Positions 35,628 to 43,463 of a stretch of 43,463 nucleotides of DNA are shown in pieces; the first letter of the stretch is position 1, and each line of letters opens with the position of its first letter. A program made the position numbers and the translations under genes. The notes below the pieces were generated by a model that saw only the letters and a program-made list of their open reading frames with translations, was not told where the DNA came from and did not search any database. The DNA comes from Gammaproteobacteria bacterium (GTDB lineage: Bacteria; Pseudomonadota; Gammaproteobacteria; S144-34). The stretch is taken from NCBI GenBank assembly GCA_026989495.1, contig JALSJE010000128.1, forward strand, positions 1 through 43,463, given 5' to 3'.

Positions 35628-37043
35628 ATGCCTGGCCGGACCCTCTACGACAAGATCTGGGACGAGCACGTGGTGCGCGAAGAGCCCGACGGCACCACGC
35701 TGCTCTACATCGACCGCCACCTGGTGCACGAGGTCACCTCGCCCCAGGCCTTCGAGGGCCTGCGGCTCGCCGGCCGTCGGCCCTGGCGCGTCGAGGCGGT
35801 GGTGGCGGTTCCCGACCACAACGTCCCCACCACCGACCGCTCGCGCGGTATCGAGGACCCGGTCTCGCGGGTGCAGGTGGAGACCCTCGACCGCAACTGC
35901 GCCGAGTTCGGCATCCGCGAGTTCCGCATGGACGATCCCCGCCAGGGCATCGTCCATGTCATCGGTCCCGAGCAGGGCCTGACGCTGCCGGGCATGACCA
36001 TCGTCTGCGGCGACTCCCACACCTCCACCCACGGCGCCTTCGGCGCGCTCGCCTTCGGCATCGGCACCTCCGAGGTGGAGCACGTGCTTGCGACCCAGTG
36101 CCTGGTCACACGCCGGCTGCGCAACATGCGCGTGCGCTTCACCGGCACGCTCCCCGCGGGCGTCTACGCCAAGGACATGGCGCTCGCCCTCATCGGCCGC
36201 ATCGGCACCGCCGGCGGCACCGGCTGCGCCCTGGAGTACGCGGGGGATGCCGTGGCGGCACTCTCCATGGAGGGGCGCATGACGCTCTGCAACATGGCGA
36301 TCGAGGCCGGCGCGCGGGTGGGCCTGGTGGCGGTGGACGAGACCACGATCCGCTATCTCGAAGGGCGGCCCTTCGCGCCCAGGGGCGCGCTGTGGGAACG
36401 GGCGGTCGAGGCCTGGCGCGCGCTGGCGAGCGACCCCGACGCCGCCTTCGACCGCGAGGTCGAGCTCGACGTCTCCAGCCTCGAGCCCCAGGTGACCTGG
36501 GGCACCTCCCCCGAGATGGTGGCCCCCATCGGCGGGCGCGTGCCGGATCCCGCCGACGAGCCCGATCCCGTCCGGCGCGGCGCCATGGAGCGTGCGCTCG
36601 CCTACATGGGCCTGGAGCCCGGCACGCGCCTGGAGGCCATCGCCGTGGACCGGGTCTTCATCGGCTCCTGCACCAACGCGCGCATCGAGGACCTGCGTGC
36701 CGCGGCGGCGGTGGTGCGGGGACGGCGCGTCGCGCGCACCGTGCGCCAGGCCCTGGTGGTGCCGGGCTCCGGCCTGGTCAAGCGCCAGGCCGAGGCCGAG
36801 GGGCTCGACCGCATCTTCCGCGAGGCGGGCTTCGAGTGGCGCGAGCCCGGCTGCTCCATGTGCCTGGCCATGAACGCCGACCGCCTCGGCCCCGGCGAGC
36901 GCTGCGCCTCCACCTCCAACCGCAACTTCGAGGGCCGCCAGGGGGCGGGCGGGCGCACGCACCTGGTCAGCCCCGCCATGGCGGCCGCCGCCGCCATCGC
37001 CGGGCGCTTCGTGGACGTGCGCGAGCTGCTCGAGGCGGCCTGA
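35628..37043 (+). CDS. leuC: 3-isopropylmalate dehydratase large subunit
   Basis: 471 residues from ATG 35628 (GGAGCGAG upstream). With LeuD it isomerises 2-isopropylmalate to 3-isopropylmalate in leucine synthesis. The 4Fe-4S ligands are Cys348 (G-S-C-T-N), Cys409 and Cys412 (C-S-M-C). D-H-N-V-P-T-T-D and [12 protein letters not shown] are aconitase-family substrate loops. leuD and leuB follow in order. Confidence 0.97.
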   Translation: MPGRTLYDKIWDEHVVREEPDGTTLLYIDRHLVHEVTSPQAFEGLRLAGRRPWRVEAVVAVPDHNVPTTDRSRGIEDPVSRVQVETLDRNCAEFGIREFRMDDPRQGIVHVIGPEQGLTLPGMTIVCGDSHTSTHGAFGALAFGIGTSEVEHVLATQCLVTRRLRNMRVRFTGTLPAGVYAKDMALALIGRIGTAGGTGCALEYAGDAVAALSMEGRMTLCNMAIEAGARVGLVAVDETTIRYLEGRPFAPRGALWERAVEAWRALASDPDAAFDREVELDVSSLEPQVTWGTSPEMVAPIGGRVPDPADEPDPVRRGAMERALAYMGLEPGTRLEAIAVDRVFIGSCTNARIEDLRAAAAVVRGRRVARTVRQALVVPGSGLVKRQAEAEGLDRIFREAGFEWREPGCSMCLAMNADRLGPGERCASTSNRNFEGRQGAGGRTHLVSPAMAAAAAIAGRFVDVRELLEAA

Positions 37044-37055
37044 GGGGAGGGGGCC

Positions 37056-37703
37056 ATGGAGCGCTTCGTACGGGTCACGGGCCTGGTCGCGCCGCTGGAC
37101 CGCGCCAACGTGGACACCGACCAGATCATCCCCAAGCAGTTCCTCAAGTCCATCCGGCGCACCGGCTTCGGCCGCTACCTGTTCGACGGCTGGCGCTACC
37201 TGGACGAGGGCCAGCCGGACCAGGACTGCGCAGGAAGGCCGCTCAACCCGGATTTCGTGCTCAACCAGCCGCGCTACCAGGGTGCCACCATCCTGCTCGC
37301 GCGCGACAACTTCGGCTGCGGCTCCTCGCGCGAGCACGCCGTGTGGGCGCTCGCCGACTACGGCTTCCGCGCCGTGATCGCGCCCAGCTTCGCCGACATC
37401 TTCCACGGCAACGCCCTCAAGAACGGTCTGCTGCCCGTCGTCCTGCCGGCGGAGGTGGTGGACCGGCTCTTCCGCGAGGTCGAGGCCCAGCCCGGCTACC
37501 GGCTCACCATCGACCTGCCCGCGCAGGTGGTGGAGACACCGTCGGGCGAGCGCTTCGGCTTCGACATCGACCCCTTCCGCAAGCAGTGCCTGCTGGAGGG
37601 GCTCGACGATATCGGCATCACCCTGCGCCACGCCGACGCCATCCGCGCCTACGAGGCGCGGCGCCGGCGCGAGGCGCCCTGGCTGTTCACCGACGCAGGC
37701 TGA
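37056..37703 (+). CDS. leuD: 3-isopropylmalate dehydratase small subunit
   Basis: 215 residues from ATG 37056 (GGGAGGGGG upstream), 12 nt after leuC. It is the swivelling partner of Leu[18 protein letters not shown] at the start and [14 protein letters not shown] are the family's substrate-binding motifs. [13 protein letters not shown] near the end is typical of proteobacterial LeuD. Confidence 0.97.
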   Translation: MERFVRVTGLVAPLDRANVDTDQIIPKQFLKSIRRTGFGRYLFDGWRYLDEGQPDQDCAGRPLNPDFVLNQPRYQGATILLARDNFGCGSSREHAVWALADYGFRAVIAPSFADIFHGNALKNGLLPVVLPAEVVDRLFREVEAQPGYRLTIDLPAQVVETPSGERFGFDIDPFRKQCLLEGLDDIGITLRHADAIRAYEARRRREAPWLFTDAG

Positions 37704-38825
<1,122 letters not shown>

Positions 38826-38835
38826 GGCCGACGCG

Positions 38836-38853
38836 CGCCGGGGCGGCGTTTTT
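38836..38853 (+). terminator. Possible rho-independent terminator after leuB
   Basis: CGCCG (38836-38840), loop GGG, CGGCG (38844-38848), followed by five T residues. The stem is short but pure GC and the T-run is rare in this DNA. Confidence 0.45.
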
Positions 38854-38918
38854 GTGAACGGGCTAACAAACCGGCGCCGGCCGGTTGCAGAGAATCCGCA
38901 AGGAGCCTGCGCAAGACC

Positions 38919-39944
38919 ATGAGCGAAAAGCGTTTCGATGTGGCGGTCGTGGGTGCGACGGGGGCCGTGGGCGAGGCCATGCTGGAGATCCTCGCCGAGC
39001 GCGACTTCCCTGTCGGTACGCTCTACCCCCTGGCGAGCAGCCGCTCGGCCGGGAAGAAGATCCGGTTCAAGGGGAAGGACCTGACGGTGGGCGACCTCGC
39101 CGGGTTCGATTTCTCCAGGGTGCAGATCGCCCTGTTCTCGGCCGGCGCCTCGGTCTCGAAGGAGCACGCGCCGAGGGCGGCCGCCGCCGGCTGCGTGGTG
39201 ATCGACAACACCTCCCAGTTCCGCTACGACGACGACATCCCGCTGGTGGTGCCCGAGGTCAACCCGGAGAAGGTGGCCGGCTACCGCAGCCGCGGCATCA
39301 TCGCCAACCCCAACTGCTCCACCATCCAGATGGTGGTGGCGCTCAAGCCCATCCACGACGCCGTCGGCATCGAGCGCATCAACGTCGCCACCTACCAGGC
39401 GGTGTCGGGCACGGGCAAGGAGGCCATCGAGGAGCTGGCCCAGCAGACCGCGCTGCTGCTCAACGGCAAGCCGGTCGAGCCGCGCGTCTACCCCAAGCAG
39501 ATCGCCTTCAACGCGCTCCCGCACATCGACGTCTTCCTCGACAACGGCTACACCAAGGAAGAGATGAAGATGGTGTGGGAGACGCGCAAGATCCTGGGCG
39601 ACGAGTCCATACAGGTGAACCCCACCTGCGTGCGCATCGCCGTCTTCTACGGCCACTCGGAGGCGGTCCATATCGAGACGCGCGGGAAGATCACCGCCGA
39701 GCAGGCGCGCGCCCTGCTGGAGAAGGCGCCGGGCGTGCAGGTGATGGACGAGCGCGCGCCCGGCGGCTACCCCACGGCCGTGACCGAGGCCGCGCACCAC
39801 GACGCGGTCTTCGTGGGCCGCATCCGCGAGGACATCTCGCATCCGCGCGGGCTGGACCTCTGGATCGTGGCCGACAACGTGCGCAAGGGCGCGGCGCTCA
39901 ACAGTGTGCAGATAGCGGAAATTCTGGTAAAAGACTACCTCTGA
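38919..39944 (+). CDS. asd: Aspartate-semialdehyde dehydrogenase
   Basis: 341 residues. It reduces aspartyl phosphate to aspartate semialdehyde for lysine, diaminopimelate, threonine and methionine. V-G-A-T-G-A-V-G-E (residues 11-19) binds NADP; the catalytic Cys133 is in N-P-N-C-S-T-I-Q-M. N-V-A-T-Y-Q-A-V-S-G-T-G-K-E-A and F-Y-G-H-S-E-A-V-H complete the site. The upstream gap contains the inverted repeat AACCGG / CCGGTT (38869-38886). asd followed by fimV is a conserved gammaproteobacterial order. Confidence 0.97.
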   Translation: MSEKRFDVAVVGATGAVGEAMLEILAERDFPVGTLYPLASSRSAGKKIRFKGKDLTVGDLAGFDFSRVQIALFSAGASVSKEHAPRAAAAGCVVIDNTSQFRYDDDIPLVVPEVNPEKVAGYRSRGIIANPNCSTIQMVVALKPIHDAVGIERINVATYQAVSGTGKEAIEELAQQTALLLNGKPVEPRVYPKQIAFNALPHIDVFLDNGYTKEEMKMVWETRKILGDESIQVNPTCVRIAVFYGHSEAVHIETRGKITAEQARALLEKAPGVQVMDERAPGGYPTAVTEAAHHDAVFVGRIREDISHPRGLDLWIVADNVRKGAALNSVQIAEILVKDYL

Positions 39945-40059
39945 GAACGATAACGACAGCCTCGGCGGTCAGGGACGACGGCGGCCAGGGGCGGGCGCGG
40001 ACCCGCCGCGGGCCTGCGCGAGGGGCGCGCGTAACGGACAACCACTGAAGGGAGCGACC

Positions 40060-42717
40060 ATGGCGCGGAAACCGGCTCTTGCCCTCCTGCTGGCTCTGGT
40101 CCTCGCGCTGCCGCACCTGCCGGCCCATGCGCTGGCGCTGGGCGACATCCAGATCCGCTCGGCGCTCAACCAGCCGCTGGATGCCGAGATCCCCATCCTG
40201 GCTGCACGGGCCCACGAGATCGACGGCCTCGTGGTGACCCTCGCCGACGCGCAGGCCTTCGCGGCGGCGGGGCTCGAGCGGCCCTTCCTGCTGAGCCGGC
40301 TGCGCTTCGCGGTCGAGCGCGACGCCCGGGGGCTGCCCCGCATCCGCGTGCGCACGCGCCAGCCCGTGCGCGAGCCCTTCCTCACCTTCATCCTCGAGGC
40401 GACCTGGCCCCAGGGGCGGCTGCTGCGCGAGTACACGATCCTGCTCGACCCCCCGGTGACGACGGCCGAGGCGCCGCCCGCGGTGGCGGCGCCGGCCCGG
40501 CCCGCGCCGGCCCCCGCGCCAGCCGCGGCGTCCGCACCCGCTTCCGCGCCCGCGGCGCCGGCCGGCGCCGCGGTGGCCGCCGGCGGCCGCTACGGGCCGG
40601 TGCGCCGCAACGAGACCCTGTGGGCCATCGCGACCCGTCTGCGCCCGGCTGACGACGTGACGGTGGAGCAGATGATGCTGGCCCTGCTGGAGGCCAATCC
40701 CGAGGCCTTCGTGGCCGGCAACATCAACCGGCTGAAGGCCGGCTACGTCCTGCGGGTGCCGGCGGCCGAGACGGTACGCGCCATCGATCCCGCGGCGGCG
40801 CGTGCCGAGGTGCGCCGGCAGACGGCCGCCTGGCGCGCGGTGCGGCGCCGGGCCACGCAGGCCCGGGCTGGTGCGGGCGGCGGTGCGCAGCCGCGTCTGC
40901 GCCTGGTCGCCCCGGAGGCCGGGCCCGAGGCGGGGCGCGGCGCCGTGGCCGAGGCCGCCCCGGGCACGGGCACGCCCGGTGAGGCGGGCGCCGGGGGAGG
41001 CGAGGCCGCCCCCGCGGCGGGCGAGGCCCAGGCGCTCCAGGCGCGCATCGCCGAGCTCGAGGGGCGGCTCGAGCGGCTGCAGCAGCTCCTGGCCCTGAAG
41101 GACGACGAGCTCGCCACGTTGCAGGCCGAGCTGAGGCGGCTGCGAGGCGAGGCCGGCGAGGCCCGGGCCGGGGCCGAGGCCCCGGGTGCGGGCGAGGCGG
41201 CCCACGAGGGGCGGCCGGCCGCCCCGGGCGAGGCGGCCGGCCCGCCCGCTGCCGACGAGGCCGAGGCGGCGGGTGAGGCCGAGGCTGCGGGCCCGGCGGC
41301 GGAGGCCGAGGCGCCCGCCGGCGCGGGTGAGGGCGCGCAGCCACCGGCGGAAGAGGGCGAGGCCACCACCGTGGCGCAGGCCCCGGCCGGGACCAACCCG
41401 TATGCGCGGCCCGACTTTCCCCGGGTGGACGTGGAGCGCCTCAAGGCCCGGCCGCCCGCCACGCCGGCGCCGGCTCCCTCCGCGGCGGGTGGCAGTGGCT
41501 TCCTGGCGGCCCTCGCCGCCAACCCCTACACCCTGTGGGCGGGCGGCGTGGTGGCCGTGCTGCTCGCCGCCCTCCTGCTGCTCGCCATCCGGCGCCGCCG
41601 CCTGGCCGAGGAGGACTTCCAGGAGAGCATCCTCACCCAGCAGCCCGCCGCCGGAGCGGGTGAGGGCGCCGCGTCCGAGGCTGGGGCCGCCGAGCCCACC
41701 CCGGCGCGCGCCGCCGAGGGGGAGTCGGCCCTCATCAGCGACTTCGCCACCAGCGACCTCACGGCCCTGGAGACGGAGACCGAGGCCGATCCCATCGCCG
41801 AGGCCGACGTCTATCTCGCCTACGGTCGCTACCGCCAGGCCGAGGGCCTGATCCGGGAGGCCATCGAGCGGGAGCCGGAGCGCCTCGAGCTCAAGATCAA
41901 GCTGCTGGAGATCCTGCATGCGGCCGGCGACCGGACCGGCTTCGAGGGCGTGGTGGCCGAGCACCAGGAGGCGCTCACCGCCGACGAGGCCGTGTGGGCC
42001 CGCGTGCTGAGCATGGGGCGGGCGCTCGCGCCCGACAACCCGCTCTTCGCCGAGGCGGATGAGCCCGCGCCCGGTGTGGAGCCGGGCCTTGCCGAGGGGC
42101 CGACGGAGACGGACGGGGCCCAGCAGGTCGAGCTCGCCGACATCGAGCTCGGCGAGCTCGAGCAGGCCCCCGCCGAATCCGGCATGCCCGAGCCGGAGGA
42201 ATCCCTCGACTTCGATCTCGGCGAGCCGGGGGCTGCCCCCGGTGCCGAGGGGGTGCCCGAGGCGGCGGAGGGCGCCGCCGAGCCGGCCAAGGGCGAGGCA
42301 GAGGAGCCCTCGGAGGGCGCCGGTGGCCTGGAGGACACGGGCACCATCGAGTGGGAAGCGCCGGAGATCGAGCCTCCGGAGGAGGAGCTCGAGTCTCCGG
42401 AGGAAACGAGCGAGGCAGCCGCGGAGCCGGCCGAGCCCTCCCTGCCCGAGAGGGAGGCCGCCCCCGAGACGCCCGAAGGGGAGGGAGCCGCCCCCTCGGC
42501 GGCAGAGGGCGAGGGGGCGCCCGAGCCGGAGGGCGAGGTGGTGGCGGGCGGCCTCGCCAGCGACGGGGACGAGGTGGCCACCAAGCTGGACCTCGCCCGC
42601 GCCTACATGGAGATGGGCGATCCCGACGGCGCCCGCGAGCTGCTGGAGGAGGTCGTCGCCGAAGGCAACGAGGCCCAGCGCGAGGAGGCCGAGTCGCTCC
42701 TGAAGCAGCTCGGCTGA
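40060..42717 (+). CDS. fimV: FimV/HubP polar landmark protein
   Basis: 885 residues from ATG 40060 (GGGAGCG upstream). Signal peptide 1-26; the FimV N-terminal motif L-G-D-I-Q-I-R-S-A-L-N-Q-P-L-D-A-E-I-P-I-L (27-47); LysM peptidoglycan-binding region about 180-235; coiled coil about 324-365; one transmembrane segment about 484-512; a cytoplasmic acidic Glu/Ala/Pro-rich region; TPR-like repeats about 580-664; and the conserved C-terminal FimV domain about 840-885 (T-K-L-D-L-A-R-A-Y-M-E-M-G-D). Known homologues organise the cell pole, type IV pili and flagella; in Pseudomonas FimV supports cAMP production by CyaB. The asd-fimV synteny confirms identity. Confidence 0.95.
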   Translation: MARKPALALLLALVLALPHLPAHALALGDIQIRSALNQPLDAEIPILAARAHEIDGLVVTLADAQAFAAAGLERPFLLSRLRFAVERDARGLPRIRVRTRQPVREPFLTFILEATWPQGRLLREYTILLDPPVTTAEAPPAVAAPARPAPAPAPAAASAPASAPAAPAGAAVAAGGRYGPVRRNETLWAIATRLRPADDVTVEQMMLALLEANPEAFVAGNINRLKAGYVLRVPAAETVRAIDPAAARAEVRRQTAAWRAVRRRATQARAGAGGGAQPRLRLVAPEAGPEAGRGAVAEAAPGTGTPGEAGAGGGEAAPAAGEAQALQARIAELEGRLERLQQLLALKDDELATLQAELRRLRGEAGEARAGAEAPGAGEAAHEGRPAAPGEAAGPPAADEAEAAGEAEAAGPAAEAEAPAGAGEGAQPPAEEGEATTVAQAPAGTNPYARPDFPRVDVERLKARPPATPAPAPSAAGGSGFLAALAANPYTLWAGGVVAVLLAALLLLAIRRRRLAEEDFQESILTQQPAAGAGEGAASEAGAAEPTPARAAEGESALISDFATSDLTALETETEADPIAEADVYLAYGRYRQAEGLIREAIEREPERLELKIKLLEILHAAGDRTGFEGVVAEHQEALTADEAVWARVLSMGRALAPDNPLFAEADEPAPGVEPGLAEGPTETDGAQQVELADIELGELEQAPAESGMPEPEESLDFDLGEPGAAPGAEGVPEAAEGAAEPAKGEAEEPSEGAGGLEDTGTIEWEAPEIEPPEEELESPEETSEAAAEPAEPSLPEREAAPETPEGEGAAPSAAEGEGAPEPEGEVVAGGLASDGDEVATKLDLARAYMEMGDPDGARELLEEVVAEGNEAQREEAESLLKQLG

Positions 42718-42730
42718 ATCCTGCGCGTCC

Positions 42731-43381
42731 TTGCACCCGGCCATCCGCATCCTCCTGCTGCTGGCCCTCGCGGCGGGCGTGGGCCGTGCCTCGCCCGCGG
42801 GTGTGGCCCTCATGCTCCTCGGTGTCCTCGCCGCCTGGCTGCTCACCCCTGGCCTGGGATGGCGCGCGGCCGTGCGCCAGCTCCGTGCCCTGCGCTGGCT
42901 CCTGCTCGCGGTGCTGATCGCCTACGTCGGCTTCACGCCGGGCGAGCCCCTGTGGCCCCGTCTCCCCTGGTCGCCGAGCCGCGCCGGGCTGGAGGCGGGG
43001 CTGCTGCGGGCCGGGGCCCTGGCCGCGCTCGCGCTCGCGGTGCAGGTCCTGCTCGCGCGCACGCCCGCGGCGGAGCTGGTGGGCGGGCTGCGTTGGCTGC
43101 TGCGGCCCGCGGGGGCGCGCTTCGCCGACCGGCTCGCCCTGCGCCTGGCCCTCACGCTGGAGCAGGTGGCCCCGGCCCGCCAGCGCGCGCTGGCCGCCGT
43201 CGCGACGGCGGGGCGTCGGCCCGGCGCCCTCGTGGCGGGCGCCGCGGCGCTGTGGCGCGAGACCCTCGCCCGGGCCGAGGCGGCCGAGCCCGCCCCCGTG
43301 GCAGTGCCCGCGCAGGGCCGCCCGCGGGCCTGGGAGTGGGCCGTGCCCGCGGTCGTCCTCGGGCTGTTGCTGGTTGCCTGA
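42731..43381 (+). CDS. EcfT/CbiQ-like transmembrane protein
   Basis: 216 residues from TTG 42731, 13 nt after fimV, so probably cotranscribed. Four or five hydrophobic segments: about 5-38, 54-66, 90-110 and a last one at 198-215. The middle has A-L-A-L-A-V-Q-V-L-L-A-R-T-P-A-A-E-L-V-G-G-L-R-W-L-L-R-P-A-G (about 96-125), which fits the CbiQ/EcfT family coupling helices. EcfT normally links ATPases to a substrate-binding S component; none of these are here. The function may therefore differ. No good ribosome binding site is visible for the TTG. Confidence 0.65.
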   Translation: MHPAIRILLLLALAAGVGRASPAGVALMLLGVLAAWLLTPGLGWRAAVRQLRALRWLLLAVLIAYVGFTPGEPLWPRLPWSPSRAGLEAGLLRAGALAALALAVQVLLARTPAAELVGGLRWLLRPAGARFADRLALRLALTLEQVAPARQRALAAVATAGRRPGALVAGAAALWRETLARAEAAEPAPVAVPAQGRPRAWEWAVPAVVLGLLLVA

Positions 43382-43463
43382 CGGCGCCGCCCGCACATCA
43401 TGTGCCCACGGTGCCGCCGCCCTTGCGGCGGCGAGGCGAGGGCGGTAGAAGCGACGAGCGGTG
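43382..43463. other. Right edge with two inverted repeats, no gene start seen
   Basis: GCACAT-C-ATGTGC (43393-43405) and GCCGCCGC, loop CCTT, GCGGCGGC (43413-43432) are both perfect. No T-run follows, so neither is a standard terminator. By synteny, truA or another asd-fimV neighbour may start beyond the window. Confidence 0.5.

Overview
The window is about 43.5 kb of very GC-rich, densely packed chromosomal DNA. Gene content points to a gammaproteobacterium: xseB-ispA-dxs, an efp/epmA/epmB module, prmB, asd-fimV, parE/parC and a FimX-like protein. The rubrerythrin / HdrD-like / DUF3501 unit and the CNP1-like protein suggest a Chromatiales or Ectothiorhodospiraceae-type (perhaps sulfur-oxidising) lineage. 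That placement is inference from gene content, not from a marker-gene tree. No rRNA, tRNA, CRISPR array, prophage or intact insertion sequence was seen.

Layout. 1-1.9 kb: tail of a PIN-domain protein, an array of palindromic repeats, a class I glutamine amidotransferase (-) and a secreted retropepsin-like protease (+). 1.9-6.3 kb (-): queD-folE2 (pterin / preQ0 precursor) and xseB-ispA-dxs (exonuclease VII small subunit and isoprenoid precursors). 6.4-9.3 kb (+): rubrerythrin, a two-cluster Fe-S / CCG-domain protein and a DUF3501 protein, behind a good promoter with a perfect palindromic operator and separated by strongly folded spacers. 9.4-14.4 kb (+): CNP1-like protein, parE, parC. 14.35-17 kb (-): a membrane adenylate cyclase translationally coupled to a lipoprotein. 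17-19.3 kb (+): htpX and a DUF1015 protein. 19.3-22.1 kb (-): an O-methyltransferase and a FimX-like degenerate GGDEF-EAL protein. 22.2-27.8 kb: GNAT acetyltransferase, a large PilZ-like protein, the EF-P lysylation module and a small PilZ protein. 27.7-29.9 kb (-): SCO1/SenC, PCuAC copper chaperone, phosphatidylserine decarboxylase. 29.97-32.7 kb (+): prmB, a small acidic protein, hemN. 33-43.4 kb: a small unknown gene (-), then aroC, an MFS transporter, leuCDB, asd, fimV and an EcfT/CbiQ-like membrane protein (+).

Themes. EF-P and its two modifying enzymes sit together. SCO1 and PCuAC form a copper-delivery pair for cytochrome oxidase. FimV, the FimX-like protein and two PilZ-type proteins suggest c-di-GMP control of polar type IV pili. 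aroC, leuCDB and asd are amino-acid biosynthesis. The least understood and most interesting unit is the rubrerythrin / HdrD-like / DUF3501 cluster, with its own operator and unusual spacer structures. Many genes overlap by 4 nt (ATGA), two -10 boxes are built on the stop codon of the preceding gene, and at least two genes look leaderless, so transcription signals are squeezed into very little DNA.
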